NCBI GenBank assembly: GCA_963833885.1
Contig: CAWHZU010000031.1
Coordinates: forward strand, 62,001-126,000
Length of the DNA stretch: 64,000 bases
Origin: JASHPR01 sp963833885
GTDB taxonomy: Bacteria > Actinomycetota > Actinomycetes > Streptosporangiales > Streptosporangiaceae
Direction: 5' to 3'
The translations under genes and the position numbers were made by a program. The notes below the pieces were generated by a model. It was not told the origin of the DNA, ran no database searches, and saw only the letters and a list, made by a program, of their open reading frames with translations. Shown here piece by piece: positions 9,004 to 18,128 of the stretch (position 1 is its first letter; each line of letters opens with the position of its first letter).

Positions 9004-10095
9004 GTGATCAGGTGGCGCAGTGGGGTGGTGTCCGCCCTGCGGCGGGAGTGGGCCGGCGCGGTCGAGGTCGAGGTGGCCGTCGACGGCGCAGCGGTCAGCG
9101 CGCTCGCCTACCCCGAGCTCACCGGCCGCCCGCAGCCTGGGGACCGGGTGCTGCTCAATACCGGCGCGCTGTATCTGGGCCTGGGAACCGGCGGGTACGC
9201 GCTGGTCGTCGCGCTGCCGGACCGGCTGCCGCCGGACCATGACGGCCCCGGCCATCTGATCAAGGCGCGGTACACGCCGCTGCAGGCCACCGTTCTCGGC
9301 GCCGACGAGCAGGGCTCCCCGCACCACGAGATCCTGCGCGACGCGGACGACCTGGACGGCATCCCGGTCGTGGTGGCCGACCTGCACTCGGCCCTGCCCG
9401 CGGTTCTCGCCGGGTACCGGGGCGAGGGCGGGTTCGCTGCCCGCCGGGCCGTCTACGTCATGCTGGACGGAGCCGCGCTGCCCGCGTGGTTCTCCCGCAC
9501 CGCCGCCGCACTGCGGGACGTCGGCTGGCTGGCGGCCACCGTGACGGTGGGCCAGGCGTTCGGTGGCGACCTGGAGGCGGTCACGCTGCACAGCGGGCTG
9601 CTGGCGGCGCGGCATGTACTCGGCGCCGACCTGGTCGTGGTGTCCCAGGGGCCAGGAAACCTGGGCACCGGCACCAGGTGGGGGTTCTCCGGGGTCGCCG
9701 CCGGCGAGGCGGTCAACGCGGCGGCCGTGCTCGGCGGCAGGCCGGTGGCGTCGCTGCGGATCAGCGACGCCGACCCGCGGGAGCGGCATCGCGGCATCTC
9801 GCATCACAGCCTGACCAGCTACGGGCGGGTGGCGCTGGCCCGGGCCGACGTTGTGCTGCCCGCGCTGCCCGGCGAGTTCGGCGAGCGGGTCACCGCCGCC
9901 GCCGCGCCGCTGGCGGCCCGGCACAACCTGGTGCTGGTGAGCGTGGCCGGGCTGGCTGACGCGCTGCGGGCCTGCCCGGTGCGGCTGTCCACCATGGGCC
10001 GCGGGCTGGACGAGGACCTCGCCTACTTCCTGGCCGCGGCGGCGGCCGGGCGGCACGCAGCGGCGCTGGCCGGCGGCCGCGCCGCGGGACAATGA
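9004..10095 (+). CDS. DUF3866 family protein
   Basis: The 363-residue protein resembles the actinobacterial/firmicute DUF3866 family, which has no assigned function. The N-terminal 90 residues look like a beta-rich domain (VEVEVAVDGAAVSALAYPELTGRP). The rest alternates strands and helices with conserved stretches such as GHLIKARYTPLQ, VSQGPGNLGTGTRWGFSGVAAGEA and HRGISHHSLTSYGR. No membrane segment or signal peptide is seen. The GTG start has no Shine-Dalgarno sequence but sits just after a -10 box, so it is probably leaderless. It is transcribed opposite to the surrounding proteasome genes. Confidence 0.8.
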   Translation: MIRWRSGVVSALRREWAGAVEVEVAVDGAAVSALAYPELTGRPQPGDRVLLNTGALYLGLGTGGYALVVALPDRLPPDHDGPGHLIKARYTPLQATVLGADEQGSPHHEILRDADDLDGIPVVVADLHSALPAVLAGYRGEGGFAARRAVYVMLDGAALPAWFSRTAAALRDVGWLAATVTVGQAFGGDLEAVTLHSGLLAARHVLGADLVVVSQGPGNLGTGTRWGFSGVAAGEAVNAAAVLGGRPVASLRISDADPRERHRGISHHSLTSYGRVALARADVVLPALPGEFGERVTAAAAPLAARHNLVLVSVAGLADALRACPVRLSTMGRGLDEDLAYFLAAAAAGRHAAALAGGRAAGQ

Positions 10096-10136
10096 ACCAC
10101 GAACCGCAAACTCCGGTGACACGAAAGGCAGGGCTG

Positions 10137-10559
10137 ATGGGATTCTCGGCGAAGGCAAGGCGGCTGCCCGGACGGGTTACGGCCGGCGCGTTCATCCTCA
10201 ACGCGGGCCTGGGCAAGTGGTCGGCCAACGAGGAGACGGCAGCCAGGCTGCACGGCATGGCCGTGGGCACCTACCCGTTCCTTGCCAAGCTCAAGCCGAG
10301 GGACTTCGCGCGGCTGCTGTCGGTCAGCGAGATCACGCTCGGCACGGCGCTGCTGCTGCCGGTCGTGCCCGCCGCCGTTGCCGGGGCGGGCCTGACCGCG
10401 TTCTCTGCCGGGCTGCTCGGCCTCTACGCCCGCACTCCCGGCATGACGAAGGAGGACGGCATCCGGCCCAGCCAGCAGGGCACCCCGCTGGCCAAGGACG
10501 TGTGGATGCTCGGCATCGGCATCGGGCTCACCATCGACGGGCTCACCGACCGCTCCTGA
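10137..10559 (+). CDS. DoxX-like membrane protein
   Basis: The protein of about 140 residues has several hydrophobic segments and the pattern LPGRVTAGAFILNAGLGKW ... GTYPFLAKLKP ... EITLGTALLLPVVPA, as in small DoxX-type membrane proteins of actinobacteria. The ATG at 10137 is preferred because AAAGG lies eight bases before it and related proteins, as I recall them, begin at this point. An alternative ATG at 10092 overlaps the DUF3866 stop (ATGA) and would add 15 polar residues; coupled translation from there is possible. The function is unknown. Confidence 0.72.
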   Translation: MGFSAKARRLPGRVTAGAFILNAGLGKWSANEETAARLHGMAVGTYPFLAKLKPRDFARLLSVSEITLGTALLLPVVPAAVAGAGLTAFSAGLLGLYARTPGMTKEDGIRPSQQGTPLAKDVWMLGIGIGLTIDGLTDRS

Positions 10560-10629
10560 CCCACCCAGGTTCCTTACGCACCCAGGCTCCTGACCCGCCC
10601 ACGGTTCCTGACCCACCCGCCGCTCCCGG

Positions 10630-10660
10630 GCCCGCCCGAAGGGGGGCCGGGGAGGCGGGC
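10630..10660. terminator. Possible bidirectional hairpin between convergent genes
   Basis: GCCCGCC (10630-10636) and GGCGGGC (10654-10660) form a 7-bp stem with a 17-base G-rich loop between the convergent DoxX-like and FKBP genes. There is no T tract, so intrinsic termination is doubtful. Just upstream, 10561-10618 carries imperfect repeats of the type ACCCAGGTTCCT. Confidence 0.3.
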
Positions 10661-10667
10661 GGGGAAC

Positions 10668-11618
10668 CTACTTGGAGCCGTTGACCGCGTCCAGGATGTC
10701 CACGACGAATACGAGGGTGTCGGTGCCCTTGATGCCGGCCGACGATTGGCCGGCCGACCCGTAGCCGTCCTTCGGCGGGATGATCAGCATCACCCGGCTG
10801 CCCACCGGCAAACCGAGCAGGCCCTTGTCCCAGCCGGGGATGATCTGCTCCGGCGTCGCGCCGATCTGGAAGCCGAACGGCGCGCCCCTGGACCAGGAGG
10901 AGTCGAAGACAGCGCGGGTCCGCCAGTTCAGGCCGACGTACTGGGTGACGACTTCCTGGCCCTTGGCCACCGCCGGCCCGGTCCCCTTGATCAGCGTCTT
11001 GACCACCAGCGAGGTGGGCGGTGAGGTCTTGGGGATCGTCACCGTCGGCGCCTTGCCGGTCGCCGGGGTCACCGTCGGCAGGCTGCCGCCCCCGTTGGAC
11101 AGGTGCGTGCCGGACGCGGACGCGGTCCCCGAGTAAGACTTGATCATGTCGACGACGAACACGAGCGTGTCGCTGCCGGTGACGCCGACCTGAGAGTTGC
11201 CCTGGGATCCGTAGCCGTACTTCGGCGGCAGCACCGCAAGCACCCGGCTGCCCATCTTCTTGCCCTCCAGTGCCGTTTCCAGGCCGGGCAGCAGTGAGCC
11301 CGAGAGCACCTGCGGCGTGCTGGTGTACGTGCTGAGCGCGAGCTTGTGCGTCTTCCCGCTCCAGACATAGACCACGTAGTTGGTGAGGAACGCGTCGCTC
11401 TTGGCCAGGGCCGGGCCGCTGCCCTGGACCTCGGTCTTGACGAACAGGTCTTTGCCCGCCTTCGTGGACGGGATCTTGACGTTCGGCGCCTTCCCGAACG
11501 TTCCGGCCGCGGTCACCGAGCCGTTGGGGCTCGAGGGCGGCGTTGATGACGAGCCGCAGCCAACCAGGGCCAGGGCGGCGATCAGGGGTAGCAAGAGCGC
11601 AGCAGCGATGCGTCGCAT
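10668..11618 (-). CDS. Tandem FKBP-type peptidyl-prolyl isomerase lipoprotein
   Basis: The 316-residue protein begins with a lipoprotein signal peptide whose lipobox is LVGC (Cys21), so it is predicted to be anchored on the outer face of the membrane. Two FKBP domains follow, about 60-165 and 205-313. The second is the better conserved (VTQYVGLNWRTRAVFDSSWSRGAPFGFQIG ... VIPGWDKG-like IIPGWDKGLLGLPVG ... RVMLIIPPKDGYG). The first has WSGKTHKLALSTYTSTPQ in place of the usual FDSS segment and may be weakly active. Streptomyces has FKBP genes next to pafA as well, so the linkage is recurrent, although the isomerase acts outside the cell and the proteasome inside. Confidence 0.88.
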   Translation of the reverse strand: MRRIAAALLLPLIAALALVGCGSSSTPPSSPNGSVTAAGTFGKAPNVKIPSTKAGKDLFVKTEVQGSGPALAKSDAFLTNYVVYVWSGKTHKLALSTYTSTPQVLSGSLLPGLETALEGKKMGSRVLAVLPPKYGYGSQGNSQVGVTGSDTLVFVVDMIKSYSGTASASGTHLSNGGGSLPTVTPATGKAPTVTIPKTSPPTSLVVKTLIKGTGPAVAKGQEVVTQYVGLNWRTRAVFDSSWSRGAPFGFQIGATPEQIIPGWDKGLLGLPVGSRVMLIIPPKDGYGSAGQSSAGIKGTDTLVFVVDILDAVNGSK

Positions 11619-11687
11619 GAGAATCCTCGAAGTCGGGTCATGAGCGCAGCCAGCCTACCCGCTCCGTTTCCGGCCCCTCTGCGGCGT

Positions 11688-13322
11688 TCAGGAAAGGCGG
11701 CGCAACAGGTTCTGGCGCCAGACCAGGACCCGGTAGCGGCCGAGGTCGTAGGTCTGCGCCGGGCGCCCGAACGTGGCCTCGATCTGACGGACCGGGTCGA
11801 ACGGGCTCAGGCCGGCCTCGCCGGCGAACCCGGGCTTCCCGGCGAACAGCAGCACGAAGTTGGCGTCGTGCAGCCGCGGGTCGTACCAGGAAGCGTCCGA
11901 CTCCCAGTGGCTGGCGCCGACGCTGCCCGGGTTCACCTGCAGCGCCCTGATCTGGACCCGGTTCCCGCTGGCCAGCGTCAGCGCGTCGGCCTGCCAGTAG
12001 CCGCTCAGGCCGTAGCGCAGGTGGTGCCCGGCCAGGAACGATGCGAGCCGGGGGTCCTCGGACGGCGCGGGCCATGCCAGGGCGTTGCTGCCCAGGGTGA
12101 GCACGTAGCCGAGCAAAACGGCCGCCGCCACAGGGACCAGGCGGGCGGAGATCAGCCGGCCAGCGAGCAGCCTGCCGGCCAGCACCGCCGCGAACGGCAG
12201 GGCGGGCGCCATCTCGTGCGAGTACCCGATGCCGAGCGCCTGCTGGGAGAACAGGTAGGCGACGACGATGATCAGCGTGCCGATCACGAGCAGCTCCGCC
12301 ACCAGGTCGCTGTCGCGCAGGAACCGCCTGGCCGCGGCCCAGACGGCCCACGCCGCGACGGCGACGCCGACCAGGTGCAGCAGCACCAGGCCGGTATGCA
12401 GGCCGAACCTGAGGCCGAAGAAGTCGCCGCCGAAGAGCAGCAGCAGCCCGGCGCCGACCAGCCACGTCTGGCCGGCCATGGCGCGGATCTGCGCGAAGCT
12501 CTGCGGCGCGGGCACAATGCTGTAGCCGCCCATCGCGTGGATGAGCGAGGGCACCTTCAGGCCCACCACGAGCGCCGCGAGCGCCGCGCCGGCCAGGGAC
12601 AGCTCGTACCACGCCTCCGCCGGGCGGCGCCCTTCCTGCACGATCTCGTGATAGGCCCGGATCAGGCCCACCGCGAGCAGCGGGACGATGCCGATGTACA
12701 CCACGATCGCGTCGGCCACCAGCGTCCAGGCCAGCAGCAGGCCCACCGCAACCGGCACCCACCACCGGCGCCCGAACCGGTCCAGCAGCAGCCACGCTGC
12801 CAGGACCGGCACCATCGTGCCGACGTGATCGGGCGACAGCAGCAGCACCTGCGTGCCGACGCCGAGCTGCGGCGCCAGCATCAGGCCCGCCGCGATCAGC
12901 ATGCGAACCCACGCCTCGCGCCCGGTCGCCCTGCCCTTGGCCAGCAGCGCCGCGAGCGCCGTGAGCAGGGTGTAGCTCAGGGCCGCCCCGATGTGCACCA
13001 CGTCGGCGTTCAGCCCATGCGCGAGCTCGACCAGCATGTACTCCGGGAGCTCGGTGGTGTAGAAGGACACATCCGACAGCGACCAGCCGTGCAGCAGCAG
13101 GTTGCCGTGCAGCATGTCCCACGCCTGCAGCGCGTTCGAGGCCCCGTCCGAGTTCGTCGCAACGGTCAGCGATATCCGCAGGTAACAGGCGAAGGCCACG
13201 ACGGCGGCAGCCGCGAACAGCGCGGGCCCCGCCCAGCGCGGCAGCCGCGCCTGCGGCACCGGCGCGGTGGGTTCGGCGTCGTCTTCGGCTAACCCGGCGG
13301 CGTCGCGTTCCGAAACCGACAT
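11688..13322 (-). CDS. Polytopic membrane protein, GT-C glycosyltransferase-like
   Basis: The 544-residue protein has about eleven hydrophobic segments, a short acidic cytosolic N-terminus and a soluble C-terminal domain of about 120 residues (from about 420). An early loop after the first helix carries DGASNALQAWDMLHGNLLLHGW, which resembles the acidic first external loop of GT-C enzymes that use polyprenyl-phosphate sugars. No full family signature is recognised, so the transferase role is an inference. It is encoded 21 bases after pafA in the same direction. Confidence 0.55.
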   Translation of the reverse strand: MSVSERDAAGLAEDDAEPTAPVPQARLPRWAGPALFAAAAVVAFACYLRISLTVATNSDGASNALQAWDMLHGNLLLHGWSLSDVSFYTTELPEYMLVELAHGLNADVVHIGAALSYTLLTALAALLAKGRATGREAWVRMLIAAGLMLAPQLGVGTQVLLLSPDHVGTMVPVLAAWLLLDRFGRRWWVPVAVGLLLAWTLVADAIVVYIGIVPLLAVGLIRAYHEIVQEGRRPAEAWYELSLAGAALAALVVGLKVPSLIHAMGGYSIVPAPQSFAQIRAMAGQTWLVGAGLLLLFGGDFFGLRFGLHTGLVLLHLVGVAVAAWAVWAAARRFLRDSDLVAELLVIGTLIIVVAYLFSQQALGIGYSHEMAPALPFAAVLAGRLLAGRLISARLVPVAAAVLLGYVLTLGSNALAWPAPSEDPRLASFLAGHHLRYGLSGYWQADALTLASGNRVQIRALQVNPGSVGASHWESDASWYDPRLHDANFVLLFAGKPGFAGEAGLSPFDPVRQIEATFGRPAQTYDLGRYRVLVWRQNLLRRLS

Positions 13323-13343
13323 CAGATCTTCCCGTCCGGTCCC

Positions 13344-14702
13344 TTACATGCCGGCGATCAGCTTCTCCACGCGCTCGTCGACGGAGCGGAACGGGTCCTT
13401 GCAGAGCACGGTCCGCTGCGCCTGGTCGTTCAGCTTCAGGTGCACCCAGTCCACCGTGAAGTCGCGGCGCCGCTCCTGCGCCCGCCGGATGAACTCCCCG
13501 CGCAGCCGGGCCCTGGTGGTCTGCGGCGGCACCATCTTGGCCTGAAATATATCCAGATCCCGGCAGACGCGCTCCACGGCGCCACGGCGCTGCAGCAGAT
13601 AGTACAAGCCCCGGCCGCGGTGCACATCGTGATAGGCGAGGTCGAGCTGAGCCACCCTCGGGTGGGAAAGCTGCAGGTCGTGCTTGGCCCGGTACCGCTC
13701 GATCAGCTGGTACTTGGTGACCCAGTCGATCTCCCGCGCCACCAGGCCGAGATCCCCGCTCTGCACCGCGCGCAGGGTCAGCTCCCACAAGGCGAGCACC
13801 CGCTCGGTGATCGGGTCGGGGCCCCTGCGGTCGGCGAAGTCCCTGGCCTTGGACAGGTACTCCTGCTGGATGTCGAGCGCGCTCACCTCGCGCCCGTTGG
13901 CCAGCCGCACCTTGCGCCGCCCGGTCATGTCGTGGCTGACGTCCCTGATCGCCCGGATCGGGTTCTCCAGCGTCAGGTCGCGCATGACCGTCCCGGCCTC
14001 GACCATCCGCAGTACCAGGTCCGTCGCGCCGACCTTGAGCAGCATCGTGGTCTCGCTCATGTTCGAGTCGCCGACGATCACGTGCAGCCGCCGGAACCGC
14101 TCGGCGTCGGCGTGCGGCTCGTCGCGGGTGTTGATGATCGGGCGCGACCTGGTGGTCGCCGACGACACGCCCTCCCAGATGTGCTCGGCGCGCTGGCTGA
14201 CGCAGTACACCGCGCCGCGCGGGGTCTGCAGCACCTTCCCGGCCCCGCAGATGATCTGCCGGGTGACCAGGAACGGGATCAGGATGTCGGCCAGCCTGCC
14301 GAACTCGCCGTGCCGGCCGACCAGGTAGTTCTCATGGCAGCCGTAGGAGTTCCCCGCGGAGTCGGTGTTGTTCTTGAACAGGTAGATGTCGCCGGCGATG
14401 CCTTCTTCCCGCAGCCGCCGGTCCGCATCGACGAGCAGGCCCTCCAGGATCCGCTCGCCCGCCTTGTCGTGCGTGACCAGGTCGATCAGGTTGTCGCACT
14501 CCGGGGTCGCGTACTCGGGGTGGCTGCCCACGTCCAGGTAGAGCCGGGCGCCGTTGCGCAGGAACACGTTGCTGCTGCGGCCCCACGACACCACCCGCCG
14601 GAACAGGTACCTGGCCACCTCGTCCGGGGACAGCCGACGCTGCCCGCGGAACGTGCAGGTGACGCCGTACTCGTTCTCGAGCCCGAAGATTCGCCTGTCC
14701 AT
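13344..14702 (-). CDS. pafA: PafA, Pup-protein ligase
   Basis: The 452-residue ligase joins the C-terminal glutamate of Pup to lysines of target proteins using ATP. It belongs to the carboxylate-amine ligase superfamily related to glutamine synthetase. The N-terminal FGLENEYGVTCTF holds the conserved metal-binding glutamates. Further marks are LYLDVGSHPEYATPECDN, LFKNNTDSAGNSYGCHENYL and IINTRDEPHADAERFRRLHVIVGDSNMSE. The length matches other PafA proteins, and the insert called the Dop loop is absent. The ATG at 14702 lies 11 bases after the upstream dehydrogenase stop. Confidence 0.97.
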   Translation of the reverse strand: MDRRIFGLENEYGVTCTFRGQRRLSPDEVARYLFRRVVSWGRSSNVFLRNGARLYLDVGSHPEYATPECDNLIDLVTHDKAGERILEGLLVDADRRLREEGIAGDIYLFKNNTDSAGNSYGCHENYLVGRHGEFGRLADILIPFLVTRQIICGAGKVLQTPRGAVYCVSQRAEHIWEGVSSATTRSRPIINTRDEPHADAERFRRLHVIVGDSNMSETTMLLKVGATDLVLRMVEAGTVMRDLTLENPIRAIRDVSHDMTGRRKVRLANGREVSALDIQQEYLSKARDFADRRGPDPITERVLALWELTLRAVQSGDLGLVAREIDWVTKYQLIERYRAKHDLQLSHPRVAQLDLAYHDVHRGRGLYYLLQRRGAVERVCRDLDIFQAKMVPPQTTRARLRGEFIRRAQERRRDFTVDWVHLKLNDQAQRTVLCKDPFRSVDERVEKLIAGM

Positions 14703-14713
14703 GTGCGCCCGGG

Positions 14714-16174
14714 TTACCAGTCCACCGCGATGTACTTGGTCTCGGTGAACTCCAGCAGCCCTTCGTGGGCGCCCTCGCGGCCGAGCCCCGACTGCTTCAC
14801 CCCGCCGAACGGCGCCGCCGGGTCGGAGACGACGCCGCGGTTGATCCCGACCATGCCGGCCTCGAGGGCCTCGGCGACCTGCAGCGCCCGGCGCAGGTCG
14901 CGTGTGTACAGGTAGGACACCAGGCCGTACTCGGTGCCGTTGGCCAGCGCGATCGCCTCGCTGGTGTCGGTGAACCGCACGATCGGCGCGACCGGGCCGA
15001 AGATCTCCTCGGACAGGATGCCCGCGTCGGCCGGGACGTTGTCGAGCACCGTCGGCTCGTAGAAGTAGCCGCGCCGGTCCGGAGCGTGGCCACCGGTCAC
15101 CACCCGGCTGCCGGTCTTGGCAGCGTCATCGACCAGGTCGGCCACCTTGGTCCTGGTGTCCTCGTTGACCAGCGGGCCGAGGTCGGTGCCGTCGTCCAGG
15201 CCCGGGCCGACCTTGAGGCCGGCCAGCCGCTTGGCGAACCGGGAGCTGAACTCGTCCGCGACCGCCTCGTGCACGTAGAACCGGTTCGCGGCGGTGCACG
15301 CCTCGCCGCCGTTGCGCATCTTGGCCAGGAACGCGCCGTCCAGGGCAGCGTCGAGGTCCGCGTCTTCGAACACCAGGAACGGCGCGTTGCCGCCCAGTTC
15401 CATCGAGCAGTTGGTAATGGTCTGCGCCGCCGTCGCCAGCAGCGAACGGCCCACCTCGGTGGAGCCGGTGAAGGACAGCTTGCGTACCCGGGGGTCGGCC
15501 AGCATCGCGGCGACCAGCGGGCCGGCCTTGACCGTGGTGAGCACGTTCACGACCCCGTCCGGTACGGCGGCCTCGCGCAGGATCTCGGCGACGGCGAACG
15601 CCGACAGCGGCGTCTCCTTGGCCGGCTTCAGCACCACCGTGCAGCCCGCCGCGAGCGCCGGCCCGATCTTGCGGGTCGCCATGGCCGCCGGGAAGTTCCA
15701 CGGGGTCACCAGGACGCTGACCCCGACCGGCTGGTGCTGCACCATGATCCGGTTGGCCCCCGACGGGGCGGTGACCAGCGAGCCGTCGTTCCGCACCGCC
15801 TCCTCGGCGTACCAGCGGAAGAACTCGGCGGCATAGGTGATCTCCGCCTTCGCGTCCTTCAGCGCCTTGCCGTTCTCGAGAACCATCAGCCGCGCCAGCG
15901 CGTCGGACCGCTGGATCATCAGCTCCCAGGCCCGGCGCAGGCACTCGCCGCGCTCCCGCGGCGGGGTCGCCGCCCAGCGCGGCAGGGCGTTGTGGGCGGC
16001 GGTGACCGCCTCCAGGGCGTCCTCGACGCTCGCGTTCGCGACCTCGGCTATCGGGTCCTCCGTGGCCGGGTCGACGACCGGCAGCACGCCGGCCTGGCCG
16101 TCGGTCCACTCGCCGCCGATGAGCAGCGACGTCGGCACCTGCATGCCGGTGATGCTCGCGAGGTCAGCCGTCAC
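14714..16174 (-). CDS. gabD: NAD(P)-dependent succinate-semialdehyde-type dehydrogenase
   Basis: The 486-residue aldehyde dehydrogenase shows the cofactor-binding segment PWNFPAAMATRKIGPALAAGC, the ELGGNAPFLVFEDADLD segment and the catalytic Cys in GGEACTAANRF. Overall it is closest to GabD-like succinate-semialdehyde dehydrogenases, which feed 4-aminobutyrate carbon into the TCA cycle; other small semialdehydes are possible. The GTG at 16174 is chosen because GGGGAGG lies four bases upstream; the open frame extends 15 codons further. It sits between prcA and pafA in the same direction, an insertion into the proteasome locus. Confidence 0.87.
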   Translation of the reverse strand: MTADLASITGMQVPTSLLIGGEWTDGQAGVLPVVDPATEDPIAEVANASVEDALEAVTAAHNALPRWAATPPRERGECLRRAWELMIQRSDALARLMVLENGKALKDAKAEITYAAEFFRWYAEEAVRNDGSLVTAPSGANRIMVQHQPVGVSVLVTPWNFPAAMATRKIGPALAAGCTVVLKPAKETPLSAFAVAEILREAAVPDGVVNVLTTVKAGPLVAAMLADPRVRKLSFTGSTEVGRSLLATAAQTITNCSMELGGNAPFLVFEDADLDAALDGAFLAKMRNGGEACTAANRFYVHEAVADEFSSRFAKRLAGLKVGPGLDDGTDLGPLVNEDTRTKVADLVDDAAKTGSRVVTGGHAPDRRGYFYEPTVLDNVPADAGILSEEIFGPVAPIVRFTDTSEAIALANGTEYGLVSYLYTRDLRRALQVAEALEAGMVGINRGVVSDPAAPFGGVKQSGLGREGAHEGLLEFTETKYIAVDW

Positions 16175-16282
16175 GATACCTCCCCATGCCGGGCCAGCCT
16201 GGCAGCCCTCCGCATGCATTTGACACTACCCCGGCTATGGCCCAGCCCGGCCATGCCCGATTCCCGCAGCATGGACACTGGC

Positions 16283-17062
16283 CTAGTCCGTGCTCTCCGC
16301 GCTTTCAGCGCCCTCGCCGGGTTCGGCCGTCGCGTCGGCGATGGCCCCGGTCTCCTTCTTGCCCGGGAGTGCGCCGCTCAGCAGCGCTTCCAGGCGGGCA
16401 CCGGTAAGCCTGCGGAACAGCCGGTGCGGCCGCCCGCGGTCCAGCAGCGCCACCTCGAGCTGGGTGGCCACGATCTCGGAGCGGTCGCCGTTGCCCTGGC
16501 TGGACAGCGCCCCGATCGCGACGGCGAACGCCTCGGCGAGCGTCATGCCGTCCCGGTACTGGTCCTTGAGCACGGCGGCGACCTGGTCGGCCTGGCCGCC
16601 CATCACCACGAAGTTGCGCTCGTCGGCCACGGAGCCGTCAAACGTGATCCGGTAGATCTCGTCGTCGTCCTGGGTCTTCCCCACCTCGGCGACCACGATC
16701 TCCACCTCGTACGGCTTCTGGCTGTCGGTGAAGATGGCCCCGAGAACCTGGGCGTAGTAGTTCGCCACCCCGCGCGCGGTCACGTCCTGGCGGTCGTAGG
16801 AGAACCCGGTCAGGTCCGCGTAGCGCACCCCGGCCTTGCGCAGGTTCTCGAACTCGTTGTACCGGCCGACCGCCGCGAACGCGATCCTGTCGTAGATCTC
16901 GCTGAACTTCCGCAGCGCCCGGGACGGGTTCGGCGCGACGAACAGGATGCCGGCCTCAAAGGCGATCACGACGCCGCTGCGGATACCCGCGATGCGCTTG
17001 CGCGCGTAGTCCGCCTTGTCCTTCATCACCTGTTCGGGCGAGACATAGAACGGCATCGTCAC
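16283..17062 (-). CDS. prcA: PrcA, 20S proteasome alpha subunit
   Basis: The 259-residue alpha-type subunit forms the outer rings of the 20S core and gates substrate entry. The N-terminus MTMPFYVSPEQVMKDKADYARKRIAGIRSGVV contains the conserved gate region, and the alpha signature helix follows without a catalytic threonine. The C-terminal 25 residues are acidic and variable. The GTG at 17062 has AAGGGAA about nine bases upstream; an ATG two codons later is an alternative. The gene follows prcB at a distance of 62 bases, the usual beta-then-alpha order. Confidence 0.96.
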   Translation of the reverse strand: MTMPFYVSPEQVMKDKADYARKRIAGIRSGVVIAFEAGILFVAPNPSRALRKFSEIYDRIAFAAVGRYNEFENLRKAGVRYADLTGFSYDRQDVTARGVANYYAQVLGAIFTDSQKPYEVEIVVAEVGKTQDDDEIYRITFDGSVADERNFVVMGGQADQVAAVLKDQYRDGMTLAEAFAVAIGALSSQGNGDRSEIVATQLEVALLDRGRPHRLFRRLTGARLEALLSGALPGKKETGAIADATAEPGEGAESAESTD

Positions 17063-17124
17063 CGCTGGGGTTCCCTTCGGATGGTGCTGGTGTGGACGTT
17101 ACATCGGACCGGTCGCTGGCTCGG

Positions 17125-18051
17125 CTAGCCCGATGGCAGTGCGTTCCTGCCCCCATTCGGCGTGCCCGCCTGGTGCAGCGGAGCAGGCGGGCCGTCGGGG
17201 TCGGTCAGCCTGCCCTCGATGACCGTCTGCGCATACACCCCGGCCTGCTCGTCGGTCAGCCGCTCGTAGCCGTCGGCCGTGATCGTCGCGACCACCGGGT
17301 AGATGCGCCTGGACACGTCCGGGCCACCGGTCGCCGAGTCGTCGTCGGCCGCGTCGTAGAGCGCCTGCATGCACACGAGCGCGGTGTCGTCGGCCGACAT
17401 GCCGTCGGCGTAGAGCTTCTTGAGCGAGCCGCGCGCGAAGACCGACCCGGAGCCGATCGCGTAGAACCGGTGCTCCTCGTACCGGCCGCCGGCCACGTCA
17501 TAGCTGAAGATCCGCCCGAAGCCGGCGTCCTCGTCGTACCCGCAGAACAGCGGCACCACGACCAGGCCCTGCATGGCCGCGCCGATGTTTCCCCTGACCA
17601 TGCTCGCGAGGCGGTTGGCCTTGCCGTCGAGGGACAGGGCGTGCCCCTCGAGCTTCTCGTAGTGCTCGAGCTCGACCTGGAACAGCCGGGCCAGCTCGAT
17701 CCCGGTGCCGGCCACGCCGGAGATGCCGATCGCGGAGAAGTCGTCGCTGCGGAAGACCTTGTCCAGGTGCCGCTGCGCGATCATGTTCCCCGCCGTCGCC
17801 CGCCGGTCGCCGGCCATGACCACGCCGCCGTCGCACGCGGCGGCGACGATCGTGGTGCCGTGCGTCAGGCCGCGCGCGAACGAGCCTGACGCGGTCCCGT
17901 CGGCCGGACTGACCGTGGTGGCCGTTCCGGCCGCCGCAGCCGTCCCCGGCATCAGCTCGGGGGCCGCGGTGGCGAGGAAGTCGGTGAACGACGAGGTCCC
18001 TGCGCCTAGAAATGGCCCGAAGGCCCCCCGTCCGTAGGAATCAGCGCCCAC
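17125..18051 (-). CDS. prcB: PrcB, 20S proteasome beta subunit
   Basis: The 308-residue precursor of the catalytic beta subunit carries a propeptide of 65 residues ending in THG. Thr66 in HGTTIVAAACDGGVVMAGDRRAT becomes the N-terminal nucleophile after self-cleavage. The Asp and Lys equivalents of the active site lie in AGDRRAT and the HLDKVF strand. The GTG start at 18051 has GGAAGGAT upstream. Mature PrcB is about 243 residues. The gene lies between pup and prcA. Confidence 0.96.
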   Translation of the reverse strand: MGADSYGRGAFGPFLGAGTSSFTDFLATAAPELMPGTAAAAGTATTVSPADGTASGSFARGLTHGTTIVAAACDGGVVMAGDRRATAGNMIAQRHLDKVFRSDDFSAIGISGVAGTGIELARLFQVELEHYEKLEGHALSLDGKANRLASMVRGNIGAAMQGLVVVPLFCGYDEDAGFGRIFSYDVAGGRYEEHRFYAIGSGSVFARGSLKKLYADGMSADDTALVCMQALYDAADDDSATGGPDVSRRIYPVVATITADGYERLTDEQAGVYAQTVIEGRLTDPDGPPAPLHQAGTPNGGRNALPSG

Positions 18052-18128
18052 GCGGATCCTTCCGTTGTACCCGTCTGGTAGAAGCGACCCTACTGCCGCG
18101 GTGGCCGCCGCGAGAACGCGGCCTTACG

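Noticed and set aside
8785..10158. Upstream extension of the pafB frame on the minus strand
   Set aside because: It runs antisense through DUF3866 and has no protein-like character; the family N-terminus begins at 8784.
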